64,000 bases of DNA from Climacium dendroides (Eukaryota > Streptophyta > Bryopsida > Hypnales > Climaciaceae): NCBI GenBank assembly GCA_950106755.1, contig OX467090.1, forward strand, positions 10,601,489 through 10,665,488, written 5' to 3'. Position numbers and translations under genes: made by a program. This document shows, piece by piece, positions 23,887-36,500 of this stretch (position 1 is its first letter; each line of letters begins with the position of its first letter). Below the pieces are notes generated by a model. That model did no database searches, was not told the DNA's origin, and saw only the letters and a program-made list of their open reading frames with translations.

Positions 23887-24639
23887 CCATTAGCATTTCA
23901 TAAGAATTTTCATGTATTTGATAGAATGCAAAGCAAGAATTTCAAAAAATCTTCAGATAAAAATTACTAAAATCTTCATATAATTTTTTTAATAAATAAG
24001 CATATACTGAAATAAACAATAGAAATTTAATGAATGATGAATAAAATACATGCAATGATGAATATGGTAAAAGATACACATACATTAGAATGCATTAGAT
24101 ATTTGACTCCATTGTTACAAAAAATGGCAACCCAAATTAAAGAATTGAAAAGAAAAACTTATAAATCTCAAACTTTGTGAAACAACTTAATTGTTGTGGA
24201 ATCCAAAATTGCTTCAATTGAATAAATTTCTCAAAATCATTTGGTAGTAGCAATAGAAAATTGAAATCATGAAAGCTCAAAGCTCACAAAAGCACAAAAT
24301 CATAGAAGTGCTATAGATTAATCCAGGACCTTATAGGATTTATCCGGGTGATAGTTAAGTTCGTTCCTAGGGAGGCTTTTCTAATAGGATTGTCACTAAA
24401 TAAATCGAAATTAATTTCTAATGAGTCATTGCAACATGGTATTTTAAGAAAAATAAAGTTCCTTAAACCAACTATATCTATGTTTTCCTTACGTGGTAAA
24501 CTAATTACACAATTTGTCACTCCACTCTTAATGGCCACAAGGGTAAAAAATGCTCCCAATAGGATCTTTATTCTTTTTATTAATTATTTACTTGTCTTTA
24601 AATTCTTCGAGCTTTATCTTTTTCTTTATACTCTTTTAT

Positions 24640-26080
24640 CTTCCTTTATCTTTCATCAACTTGGCTTTTTTTTTCTTTCCGACTTGGAAATCAACCATCT
24701 GCTGATATTTTATCACAGCTCACCAACCAGGTTGTTCACATTCCAATTGGATTTACAATGAACTTCACAGACCACGCTTGCATTACCCAATTGGCATGAA
24801 TTTGATTGCTTAAATCTTTGTCTCCCACTTGGGAACCAAACCAGCCCAACCTACCATCAAGCTTCTTCACCAACCCAACTTGGAACGCACATTTAGTTTG
24901 CACTTCAACTCAGTAAACTTCATTCATACTCTCTCACACAACTTGCATCCACTTAACAATTCAATTCCATTCAATTGTACATGCTCAATCGTTCACAGAT
25001 CATCAACCAAATTGGATTTCCTCAGCACACATTCAACTTCATACACATGCCGACATCACACGCTCACATATAATGCAACAACTTGGCTGATTTACAATTT
25101 GAATTCTCCATGATCATACTACAATGACATTCAAACAAAACCAAAGACAACTCCAAATAGTTTCTCAAAGTATTTCAATTTATTCTCAATACGGTGATTG
25201 TGATCACCGTTACAAGTAGGAATTCAAAAAGTCTTTCTTAATCGTCAGATCTATCATTTTTCACAAAATATATTCCACTGCTACTTCTCAACTACAAGAT
25301 ATCTCCGACTTGGCTCAGCACATTTCAATTAGATTTCACAATTTGATTCTTTCAACTATAACTCACAAAACACTTATTTGCTAGATTCAACACTACGACA
25401 TGTATTCTTCCGCATTGGATATATCAACATAGCACACTTACTCCTCCAAGTTCAACTAATTACAATTTCTGCACCAACTTGGATTCATAAACATTCATTG
25501 CATCAATTACACTTCCATCACAAACTCTCATAAATCCCCAATAACACTCACACCAAATCATCCCACAATTTGGTAATTTCCATCACTTCATCTTAACTGA
25601 ACACATCGCCATTCACTGGCAAACCAAACACTCCGACTCGGACATTACTCAAACACTGCACACTCAAGACATTAGGACTGACTTCGACACATTTGCCAAC
25701 TAGCAAATCACACACACAACACAAGCACACACGAACACAAGAAAACGAAAATTATACAGCCTTCTCCGACTGGGACTCACACTGGGTTACGCTCAACAGT
25801 GGGTAAAAAAAAATGAATAGAATTCCAACCCAAATAGGAGCCAGGGAAGACGAAGCTCAACCACCCCAACTGACTCGGCAACTTCAACTAAATCACCAGA
25901 CATTCCTACTTGGCGACTCACATATCTCGGCCTGCCAACTCGGACATCACAAAACAACATCCTAATTGGACAGCAACCTACCAATCAACTACAAACATTT
26001 ACCAACCACGACTAAACTTTCGACTTGGACATCAGACCACACCTAATGACCCATTCTATCCAAATCGGACACACTTTAAT
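24640..26080. repeat. G-poor tract with a recurring CCRAYTTGG box
   Basis: Over about 1.4 kb the plus strand is very low in G except at a recurring box such as CCGACTTGG, CCAACTTGG, CCAATTGG, CCAAATTGG, CCGACTCGG or CCGACTGGG. It appears about eighteen times with spacing from roughly 20 to 150 bases, often followed by A or C. Spacers are rich in CA, CTTC and CACA words. No protein family fits either strand. Confidence 0.55.
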
Positions 26081-26287
26081 ACTACCAAATCAGCCAAATA
26101 GAACTCCAAATCAACCAATTGTTTGTCATTTACTGCATATTTACACTCCGATTTGTACAAAAACAAACAAACAAATTAACCCTACTAGCCTATCTACAAG
26201 TGCAAAGAAGTGTAAAGTCAAGAGAAGCAATGGATTTGTTGCCTCTATAATATCATCTTATGGATCCTCTTTAATATCACCTTAATT

Positions 26288-26610
26288 GCAACAACTATAT
26301 TATTTCTATAATATCATCCTTTGTAAAAGTGATATTACAGAGGTGATTGCAAATTGTTGCTCTATTTTTGTAATATCGCATTGTGTGAAAATACGATTTC
26401 TATGTATGCATGATTGAAAATATTTTTACAAAATATTAAAAATAATTATTTTAAAGACTTATCAAAATCATTATCATGCATTCTATTCAAATATATCAAA
26501 ATTTTACTAATATGTGATACAATGAATGCGTAGCATAGCAAGCACGAGCCCCTAGTATTAATGGTAGCATTTGTGATATTACAGAGGGAGTTATGATTTT
26601 AGTAGTATGC
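26288..26610. repeat. Direct repeat copy A, about 320 bp
   Basis: It starts with GCAACAACTATATTATTTC and ends in GATTTTAGTAGTATG. The same order of landmarks (GTGATATTACAGAGGTGATTG, CTATGTATGCATGATTG, GCGTAGCATAGCAAGCA) is found in copy B. It includes the GAATGCGTAGCATAGCAAGC motif near its right end. Confidence 0.8.
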
Positions 26611-26679
26611 CTAGCAGTTGGTGCTTGCTATGCTACGCATTCACCATTAGAATTTCATTAGAATTTTAGATTCCATCAA

Positions 26680-26775
26680 GATGTTACATTGGACGTAATT
26701 TTTGACATAAAAACATGAAATTGTAACATGATGCGCAAAAAAATCCGTCAAGTTAAACGCGGGTTTCTTCTAGTG
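26680..26775. repeat. Half copy of the foldback family found at 44.7 kb
   Basis: GTTACATTGGACGTAATTTT, then GACATAAAAAC, and an end reading GGGTTTCTTCTAGTG match the hinge and right arm of the 44694-44936 foldback (TTACATTGGACATTATTATT, GACATAAAAATAC, CATGTTTCTTATGC). Confidence 0.45.
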
Positions 26776-26779
26776 TCAA

Positions 26780-27093
26780 TTGCAACGACTACATTATTTC
26801 TATAATGTCACCCTTTGTAAAAAGTGATATTATAGAGGTGATTGTGAATTGCTACTCTACTTTAGTAATATCACATTGTGTGAAAATATGATTTCTATGT
26901 ATGCATGATTGGAAATATTTTTATAGAATAATTAAAATAATTATGTTAAAGACTTATTATCATGCATTTTGTTCAAATATATCAAATTTTTACTAATATG
27001 TGATATAATGGATGCGTAGCATAGCAAGCATGAGCCCTTAGTATTAATGGTAATATTTGTGATATTATAGAAGGACTTATGATTTTAGTAGTA
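26780..27093. repeat. Direct repeat copy B, about 315 bp
   Basis: Second copy of the 26288-26610 repeat, with about one difference every ten bases and a few small gaps. The two copies sit about 170 bases apart in the same orientation, separated by an inverted GCTTGCTATGCTACGC motif and a foldback remnant. Confidence 0.8.
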
Positions 27094-27318
27094 TGATGAT
27101 ATTATACACTATAATATACATCTATGGTAATATTTTCATATTTTTTTAAGAATATTTTGTATGTGATATGAATTTTTTTCATTTTATTCTTAAAAAATTC
27201 ATATTAACTTCAAATTTTCCCCAAAAAATTTGAAACTTTTTAACTTATAGTAGACATATGAATTCATCTTTGAAAAATAAGTGAAATTGTTTTTATTCAT
27301 ACCTAGTTGCAATGTAAG

Positions 27319-27420
27319 GGGTTACTACCCTCCCTGAGTGCATATCGGGAAATTGCTGCCCGAGGGCAGTAGCCCGAGGAGAGCAATTTCCCGATATGCA
27401 CGAAGGGAGGGTCGTAACCC
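27319..27420. repeat. Strong hairpin with 39-bp arms and 24-bp loop
   Basis: Arms 27319-27357 and 27382-27420 pair with few mismatches; landmarks are GTGCATATCGGGAAATTGCT and AGCAATTTCCCGATATGCAC. The loop is GC-rich with its own GCCCGAGGGCAGTAGCCCGA repeat. Composition is far richer in GC than the neighbours. Confidence 0.8.
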
Positions 27421-27423
27421 GGC

Positions 27424-27575
27424 GTTAAGCGCGCTGGGTTTCTTTAAGATATGCAACAGTGCATTGCACCGTTACACTGGTGCAATGGTGCAGTGCACCG
27501 TTGCACTTTTCCAAGTGTTGTAATGCAATATTACATCAATTATTTAGAATGAGACTAGAAACCCAAGTGCTTAAC
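27424..27575. repeat. Second inverted repeat enclosing nested GTGCA palindromes
   Basis: GTTAAGCGCGCTGGGTTTCT at 27424 pairs with AGAAACCCAAGTGCTTAAC ending at 27575. Between them AGTGCATTGCACCGTTACAC and GTGCAATGGTGCAGTGCACC form smaller nested inverted repeats. Confidence 0.65.
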
Positions 27576-28029
27576 GAATAGCAAACAGAGTGATGACAGT
27601 TGAGGGCTCGAAATCAGTGGTTATGGGCCCGTCCTTTTAAGGGTTGCGGTTACCGGTGCTTCACTCTTCTCCGACGAATCTTTGGGCCGCTACTGGAATC
27701 TTGCCTTCTGTACCCGCACCGCACTCTCTCCAAGAGCAAGCATTTGTAAATGCCAGGTTTGCCTTTCTCTATTTTGTTTAAGCTTTCGTGAGGCTCTGTT
27801 TTGTTTTATTGCTGGATAGATATCTTCCTTGCGCCTTCTCCGACGACTATTCCTAGTCTGCACAGTCGCTTGCGAGACGAAGCTCCCGTGTTCAGGCCGG
27901 GACTTCGGTTTTCTCTGTTTTGGTTATCAGCTTTCGCGAAGCTCAGCTATCCACTACTTACGCCTCATCATCATCATACGGTTTCGTGTTTTGTGTGTTG
28001 AATTTGCGTTGCAGTTGGTGTGAATTGTA

Positions 28030-29260
28030 GCGAGGAGCCACCTGCGCAAGGCAGAGGGCCAGGGTTGGTTTACCGACAGAAGAGAGTTGGGGTTTGTCGG
28101 CCCACACGAGCTTGAGTGTTAAAATCTCCACTTGGGGGAGGGTGCTTTGGTGTGGATCCATTCGCAATGCAGAGCTTCTGAAGGGCTAGCCGCACGAACC
28201 CTCCCGGCGCTTGAGGTGAGTCCTTGGAATAATAAACGACTGCCGACTTTGACTTGTTTTGGTGCAGAATTCTGTTACTGCTCTCCCTTCGGGCTTGCTT
28301 CGTAACTGATGTTTTATTTCGTGTTTTACCCAAGTCACTCTGGATGCGGAGAGAGTGAGAGGCCATGGCATTCCGAGTTTGGTTACCGACAATTAGTCCT
28401 GTTTCTTCCTCAGATTGGGAGGTGAGCAAGAATGGTAAATCTCGACCTGGGGAGAGTTGTGGATCAGCTTGCGATCAAGGGCCTTTGAACGGTGACGGCA
28501 TGAATCCCTACTGGTGTCTTCAGGTGGGCTCTTGCAACCAATGAATGTCGGCATGGAATCCTCTCCCTAGAAATGTCCTGCTACTCTTCAGTCGATCTCA
28601 TGTTATTGCCATTTTTGTTTTTTGATTTGTGATTACCGTCACACTTATGCGAAGAAAGCGAGAGGTCCGGCACCTCAGCCCGTGAATTCTGGGTTTGTGT
28701 ACCGACTTTTCGTCCTGTTTCTTCGGCAGGCTGGGCGTGGAGTGTGAATGGTCAATCTGGACGTGGGGAGGTGGCTTCGATGTGGATTAGCGTGCTATTG
28801 AGGACTTTTACAGGGTTAAGCGCCTGAAATTCTCCTGGTGTTTTCAGGTGAGCCCCTGCAACAAACGAGTGTCGGTGTTGACTTCTTGTGTTGCTGAATC
28901 CTACTTCTACCCTTCACTCGATCTCATTTTCGTAGCCTGTTTCTCATTCTCCGTGTGATTTTCGTCGAGAAGCCAGGCTCCTGCGGCCGTGAATCTGGAG
29001 ACGCCCAATCTGATTGTTACAGCCTGTTTTCTGCCACACTTATGCGAACAAAGCAAGAGACTGGGCTCCTGCACTCAAGAATTCCGGGTTTGTTTACCGA
29101 CAGTTTGTCCTGTTCCTTGGACTGGCTGGGGGTGGAGTATGAGTGGCCAATCTGGACATGAGAAATCGGCTTTGGTGCGGATGAGCTCGCGATGCAGGGC
29201 CTGTGAAGGCGTAGTCACGCAGAACCCTACTGGCGTTTAGTATCAGGTGAGACCCTGTTT
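28030..29260 (+). repeat. Four diverged repeats of about 310-400 bp, each ending in a splice-donor-like site
   Basis: Each unit contains TTTACCGAC or GTACCGAC (28072, 28385, 28701, 29096), then a GGGGAG-type or equivalent middle segment, then CCTACTGG/CTCCTGG, then CAGGTGAG or a close variant (28213, 28521, 28845, 29244). The distance from ACCGAC to the donor-like site is 141, 136, 144 and 148 bases. The block is richer in GC than its surroundings and contains no long open frame. It could be the untranslated leader of the kinase gene at 30.8 kb, a noncoding RNA gene or a decayed tandem-exon gene. Confidence 0.6.
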
Positions 29261-29299
29261 CAAAGATGTGCCCAGTTCTGGCCTTTTGTGTTGTCGTAT

Positions 29300-30790
29300 A
29301 TTTTGGAACCTCATTGGTGTTTCATTCCAAGCTGGTGTACGTTGAACTCCCTTGAAAAAATGAGCGAAGAGATCATGCTAACATGTTGACCGTTAAAGGA
29401 TGGACTCTTTCTCCTCCTCACAAGTGGTTACTGTATACACTTTGTGTCAAAATTTGTAGAAACATCCGTTCAAAATTGACTTTGTAGGAACCTGTTCAAA
29501 CATCTAATGTTTATTTCAAAGGAGAATTTTCCTTTAGGGGTTAATGTGTGGATCTTTTTTGAATTTTTACATAATTTTATTTGTATCTCCATACATACAT
29601 ATTTTTTCTCTCAATTTCATCAAATTGGTCATAAACATTCCAAAGGAAGGTTGTCTTTTAAACCAAGATTCAAGCATGACTTTGTATGAATGAGAAGTTA
29701 TTTGGAGCAAACATTGTCCTAAAGCCCACATCTATTGTTGTGAATATGGACTTCAAAGCACGGATAAAGCAATTCATGTAACATTTATAACCTAATCTTG
29801 AGATTTTTAAGAGGAAATTTTATGTCTTCATTGTTTGCTAGTTTGGTGGTTGTAGGACTCTCTTATTTGACCTTTGTGACATGATTGTAAGGTCAATAAG
29901 AAGTGATTGGTATAAGGATTGGAATCATTCCATATCCCATTAATTGTAATTGGATTTGTGTAGTTGCTAGGGATGAAATTTGATCATTGGCTCTTGATTT
30001 GTTGATTCTTGAGGAAATTGATCAATTTTACACTAAAATATGAGCCTTGTAATTGCCACTTATTACAAGGAAGCTACAATTAACTTGAATTTGGATAAAG
30101 GAGTAATATGTATTTTTTTGCAAATAGAAGTGAAGGTTAGGTAAGTGGAAGTAGAGAATTTTGACCCCCAAATGGAAAGAGGATCACTTCCAAGTTTTTT
30201 TAAGAGTTTGTATGTGTTGATCACCAATAATGGATATTAGGGTCATGTATCAATTGAGCCACACTTGTGTTGCAAAGAATATTATTCATTTGTTGTCAAA
30301 TAATGGATTGAATGACTTTTTTGTTGGGGATAAGCAAGTCCTGTGTTTGGGTGGTGGTAGGCATGAGAATGAGAATTCATGGATTGATGGGGGCTATAAA
30401 GGTTAAGCATTGATGGAGAAGCACAAATTTGCCAAATGACATTGAGTATTCTTGCGCTTTGATTGTTGGTGATGTAGTTAAATTCTTTTCTTTTTCTTTC
30501 TTCTCATCTAAATCTCATTACTTGTTTTAATTTTCTTGTCATTGCTAGAAAATGGACACTTCTGAAGTATAAGAGGAGCCTTTGAATTTTGGTTGCAAAT
30601 TCTAGAGCTTTTATAAACCATGGACCCCCATATTTGGAAGAAACCTTGGACAAGGTTGTTGAAGGGAAAGGCCATTGAAGTTGGTAATCCTCCTTCTACT
30701 TTCTATTTTTGCAAAGTTTCAATCTTATTGAACATTTGAACTCCATTTGCATTTGTCAACAAAACATCTTTACAAGCAATGTTGACACAA
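29300..30790. other. AT-rich region upstream of the kinase gene
   Basis: No clear coding sequence. A CCTTTAGGGGTTAA motif at 29531-29544 belongs to the TTAACCCCTAAAG terminal-repeat family. Probably promoter or intron of the kinase gene. Confidence 0.35.
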
Positions 30791-30799
30791 TGAATTGAC

Positions 30800-33566
30800 A
30801 TGCATGAGGTTGTGGACTTTGTACCCTTGCCAGTGGAGACCCCAAAGCTATATCTAAAGCGTACAACAAGATGTATGGAGCAAGTGAATAGGTTGTGTTC
30901 AACTCATGGTTCTCCTTTGCCAAAGTTCAACCTTGAACAATGCAAATATCTTGCAAACAAATTGCAATTGGCTATTCAAAGTGCAAACTCCATCATAAAA
31001 GATGTCAACAAAGAGTTCCTTTCTCTACCTCACTCGAAAGAAATGGACCAACTTCTAGAGATTTTCAAGTTGCTCAATTCTATGGGAATGGAAGTGGAGA
31101 ACCTCATTCAAAATTGTTGCAAAAAAGCATGGATTCAATTCGCTATTATGTTAACAAATACGTTGGAGAAAGTTACAACTATTGGTTTGAATTTGGAATT
31201 TTGCATGAACATCTTTTTTGCAAGGCAATCACAAAAGAGTATGGCCTTGTCACATTTTGATGCTACAAGAGTTCGCGGAGTTGAAGTTCAAATTGTAAAA
31301 GAGAAGGTTGATCTTGATGGCATGCAACTCATTATGGATTTGAAAAAGGTCATTGAATCCAATGCATCAAGTAGTGCAGAATGGCAATTGGCCACATTTC
31401 TACTTGGAAGATTGGAATCTACAATGTTGTCTCCACACATGAGTTCACCAAGATCTCATGAAAGGATTCTTCCTCATGTAATTACCAATTTGCACCAAAT
31501 GTCAGATTGCTTGGGAAAAGGTACCTTTGCAATTGTACAGAAGGCCACTTGGTTTGGAGTTGAAGTAGCCAAGAAGACCTTTTACGGACCAACAAGTGAT
31601 GATTTTTTTCGGGAGGTGTCAATTTTAGATGGTCTAAACCACCCAAATATTGTTTCCTTACTTTGGTCCATGACTTATGGGAAGAGATGTCATCTTGTGA
31701 TGGAGTTGATGGATGGAAATTTGTTCTCTTTGATGCATCAAAGAATGGAGGGAAATGGAAATCAAGGGTCCCCGTTCAACATTCAAGAAGCTTTGGACTT
31801 GATTCTCCAAATTGGAGAAGGAATGCTTTACCTCCATGAGAAGAGAATTGTGCATAGAGATTTGAAGTCACACAATATCTTGATTAGGTGTAGCAAGGTG
31901 GCTAAAGGAAATGTTAAACATTTGTATGTGAAGGTGGTAGATTTTGGATTGTCAAAAACAAAGGAACGTAGTGCAACATATTCTGACCTAATTATAAATG
32001 TGGGTACCACAAGATGGATGGCTCCGGAGGTGATGAGAGTTGGTAATGTTCAAAGTAATGATGTTGATGAAGAAAGCGAAGCGGCCTTGAATTATCCATT
32101 CAAAACTGACATTTACAGTTTTGGGATGGTGTGTTATGAAATTTTGACTGGAGAGGTGCCATTTTCAAGCTTGAGCCATGGTGAAGTGAAGGAGGCAATA
32201 TTGAGTGGTGATCGTCCTCCATTACCAAGAGAATGTCCATACAGGTTGAAGACTTTGATCGAGTCTTGTTGGAGTGCTGAGGCTAGCATGCGACCAAGTT
32301 TTGGCACTATTTGTGAAGAGTTGAGGGATTTGAAGTATGCAAACTTGCGGATATGTAAGTAGTTTTTTTGACAATTTGAAATTCATCATTTGTCTATTGC
32401 TTTTTTCTATGGAATCCAATACTTATGTTTAATGCAACTTTTTTGCAGATTGGAAGGCCTCAATCTACCGATGTCCATTAGAAGAGATAGTGACTATGGA
32501 TGAGCTTGTTGCAAAATTATTTAGTCCAATAGCAAAAGTGCAACAAAGTGCTACTGATGACATCTATCTCCTAGCAGGAAAGAGTTTTGATCACCGAATC
32601 TACATCAAAGAGCAAGAAGCTATGCCTCTTTTAGTTTTGTTGTGTTATTCAACAAATTATTTTACGAGTGAGAATCAAGCAGCTACTGCACTTCAAGCTT
32701 TATTAGTTGATGACCAGGACCTGAACCAAGACAAATTCTTTAGAATAGATAATTTGAAAGAGCCACTTCCACGGTGGAACCCTAGCTTTGTTGGCTTTTT
32801 CAGCAGAGGGTCCTTTCTTAGCAGTAAGTCTTGAAGATTCCCTCTTGATATACATTTTGTAGAATACTTTGATGATTGTGAGGCCTTTTTTGGAATGCAG
32901 TGTTTTTTTATTTCATATTCTCAAGCTTGACTGGAATGTTCAGATGCAGTTGGACCCATCATTGAGGTCTTGAAGTTTGGTCGCATGAAGGCTCGTGAGA
33001 ATGCTGCACATGCACTCATGAAAATCTCTACTGATTTGAAAGACAAGATTAGAGAGAAGATTAGAAACTCGGGGGCTATGCCGGCTCTAGTGACATTGCT
33101 ACAGGAAGGGTCTACAGAAGGAAAAGAATATGCCGCGATCGGGATCTTTTGGACGTATCACTCTCTTTTGGAAGTACCGAGTGTAGTCTACGCAATGATC
33201 GTCCCCCCTCTCATGAATTTGATTGCACATCACTCAGATGGCACGATGCTTGACGATGCCTTCGAGATCTTGGTCACTTTGACAAATGTCCAAGAGGGCC
33301 TCATTGCTATTGCTGTGGTTGAACCTACACCCATATTGGTGAAATTCATTGCATCGGAGTCACACAGGATTTGTAGGAACAAGGACAGTGCAGTTCTAAT
33401 CTTGCGTAAGCTGTGCTTACATGATCCTCGATTCATCAAGGAAGCTAAAGAATCCAATGTCATTGAGCCTTTGACCCATTTTGCCCAGCATCCTCTCTCC
33501 TCCAAGCAACCAACTAGAGCACTTTTACAACTTTTGCAAAAGCCAGAGGATGATCTGCAACTGTAG
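30800..33566 (+). CDS. Protein kinase (TKL-type) with N-terminal helical domain and C-terminal ARM repeats
   Basis: Three exons, 30800-32354, 32449-32823 and 32944-33566, join in frame to about 850 residues. Residues 30-200 are helical and Cys/Leu-rich (FNLEQCKYLANKLQLAIQS, then NLIQNCCKKAWI), resembling the DUF1221 or MLKL-like four-helix region of plant kinases. The kinase has a Gly loop (LGKGTFAIVQ, residue 238), VAKK lysine, HRDLKSHN at 352, DFG at 381 and GTTRWMAPE, so it should be active on Ser/Thr. Residues after about 520 are armadillo-like: ENAAHALMKISTDLKDKI, then SGAMPALVTLLQEGSTEGKE. ARM repeats usually hold protein partners. The role is probably signalling; the substrate is unknown. 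It is single-copy in this window, with no linked partner. A 5' non-coding exon may lie upstream. Confidence 0.85.
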
Positions 33567-33599
33567 CACTGGTGGCGACGTTGACTACAAGTCAATGAG

Positions 33600-36500
33600 C
33601 TTCCACGGGAAATGTAGATATCTTTTGTCCATGTGATGGGGCTAAGTTTTGTGTGACAACAGTGATTTTTGCAAAGGAATTTTTGTAGAAGACCTAGTGC
33701 TTTATGTTTGTGATTGAGCCAGACACACCAGTTTTAAGAATTCTTGTGACGACATGAAAAGAAGCATTGACAATGGAATGGGGTTAGTGTTGGAAATGCT
33801 ATGATTTTGAAGACTCTAATTGGAGTAATTGCTTATTCAAGGAATAATTCCTAGAGCTACTGAATTGTCTAGTGTTACGATAATGGAGGTTTCCCTTCAT
33901 AGTATATAATATATTATCCTCTTGGAGTTAACTAAATTTCAAAATGTAATTCATTTGAAGATAATAATTGAGGAGTTTAAGATGTACTTCTTTTGTCTCA
34001 CTAGAAACCTCTAAATCAAGCACAATTTGTGCCGCACTAATAAGCTCCATTTATTGATTTTATTGTTCAATAAGCATTGGTTGTATTCAATGACCTTGTG
34101 GGAGTAAGTGGCAAGCAATTTAAGAGCATTCCTCTCCTAGTAAGCTTGGCCTTGCCCATATGAGGTTCCTTGTACTTATTGCTTCTTTAAACAATTGTGT
34201 TGATGATGGATTTGGTGACTACTTGGGTACTTTTTAGATTTATTTATAAAGACAACTAAGTTTCCTTTTGTGGTATTTAGGTTGGGAGCATATATTTTTT
34301 TCATCCCATTGTTGTCACCAACCTTTAAGTCATCAAAAATGACAAGTTGGTAGCATTTACAAACCATGCTCAAATATGATACTTTCCATAGAGATTTTGG
34401 ATGCCTGAATGATGACACCGTAGCTAGAGATTTTGCATAGATTTAGAAGATGGATCATTAGTTCTTGAATGTATGTTTCATTGGCACAAGGACTTCAAAT
34501 ATAGTTAATATCTTATAGAGAAGATTTTTGGAGTTTTTTAGTGGGACAAAGGGAGTAGCTTTGAATTTGAAAACCTTCACTCAAAGTTTTAAATCTTCAA
34601 GTTTTCAACTAGGCCTATGATCCTTCCTCTTTTGTACCTTGTTTTAATATAAATGTAATAAAATTTTGCAATCCCTAAGTGCATATAGATTATACTTATA
34701 AAGTTTGATAGGCTTTATTTGTGTTGGAAGCTTCAAATATGCATTTGAAGCTTCGTTCCACGTCATTCCAATAAATATTGCAAAAATAATAATTCTTTTA
34801 TTTAATTCCATATCAAATTGGAAAAATAGAAATATATTCTAAAGAATATTGATTTGATTTTGATTGTATACATTACTACATACAATAAAATAGTTGAACT
34901 ATTCAATTCCAAATAATGATATTAAGTCACTAGATTTTTATTTTGTAGGCAATGAAGGTAGTAAAAATGTTAAATCAAATGAAGTCCATACTTGAATTCA
35001 ATTTTGAAATTTTGGAAATACAATAGGAAATCATAGAAAATTCGAGTTGGACATTTTGTGGCTCCTCATAGTAAATCTACTAAAGTAACAACAATGCAAT
35101 CAATTATGGTGACAAGCTTAATCCAAAAGTAGAAAGCTATTTTGGTCCTTATAGGAACAAGCCAATACAAGTTTTTAGAACAAGGGCTCTCCAAAAAAGA
35201 AGGATAAATAAAAGGTCAAAGTCAATTGCGACAAAAACCATGGAAGAAGGGCAATATACATTTCTAGTGTTTTAACCAAAAAAAGACCTTTGAGTTGAAT
35301 ACTTTGTGGTACTTACATGGAACCAATTGAAGTGAGAGCAGGTATGCTATTTTATATGGAAATGGAAAAGATCTTGGAGTTTGGTGAATGGAAGTGGGCA
35401 ACAATGATGAAGGTTATATGGTATTGGCTAATTATGAGGGTAGGAGTTGGAAGAGGGGAAAGCTCAAACAATGACTACTATATAAATTATATAGAAGTAT
35501 CATATGAGTCTTGTAGTGAAAGGCATGGATGGGTAGTGAAAGAAGAAGCTATATTCTCATGGGACAACATATCTAAAAGAGCAAAAAGTGGGTTTGTGCA
35601 AGAGAATAATGTACTTATTCATGAAGAAGTAATAGTAAGAGAAGGAAGTTGATATTCTAGCACTAGTAAAACCTCGTTTGCTAGAGTACATTGCAATGCA
35701 AGTTGAAGAATCGGATAGTGAACAATCATGGAATGATGTAAATGTGTATTGAAGTGGAGTATTACATTTATGAGGACTTAGAAGAATGATATATGTAGTA
35801 CAAAACCATTGAAGTAATGCACTTCAACTTGGTCCAATAGAATATATGAAATTTTAATTAAGTAATTTGTACTTGCAAAGAGAAATTGTCATATTGGTCA
35901 ACAATGCTCAATTTTCTATTGAAATGCATTAATTTAGCAAAGTTGTAAAGTTGTGATTTTAAAATAAATACTTTACATTTTCAATCATGAATAGAAAAAA
36001 AATTGGCACAAAATTGCAACCCTAGCATAGATAGGAATTTATGTTTCATTATATGATTTTGTATGATAAAAGAAACAATGTACAAAAATTGCCCCCCATC
36101 CATTGGTAAAGAGCTACATTTTGCTTATAAGCTTTATAAGTGCAATTTTATATGGCCAAGTGCAAAAATTATGAATTGTGTGTTTAGGGGCCATTTGGGT
36201 TTAGAAATTCAAAGTTTAATATCAAATTAAAAGTTCTTGAAATAGAACAACTTACCCTCAAGGATTAGAAAACCAAAAATAGAACCAATCTTCCACTTTG
36301 AAACTATCACATCCAAATGGCACAAATTCAAATGCATATGGTAGTATGTTCTAAAAGCTACCACACTCTAAAAGTGATCATGATACATAGGTACATTTTG
36401 CTTTCTTCAATATACCAATAGTATACATTCACGTATACATTGTAGAGGTCACTTTTAGTGACTACTATGTTTCAACTTCAAAAATTTATAACTAATTCCA

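Noticed and set aside
24829..26285. Several short plus-strand frames in the G-poor tract
   Set aside because: Explained by depletion of G and of stop codons in one frame; no family signature.
27801..28430. Frames on both strands in the GC-richer block
   Set aside because: Short, overlapping and inside the diverged repeats; none continues through all four units.
35317..35652. 111-residue plus-strand frame (MEPIEVRAGMLF onward)
   Set aside because: No family signature, skewed Gly/Glu/Trp content, AT-rich surroundings and no splice or promoter context; most likely chance.
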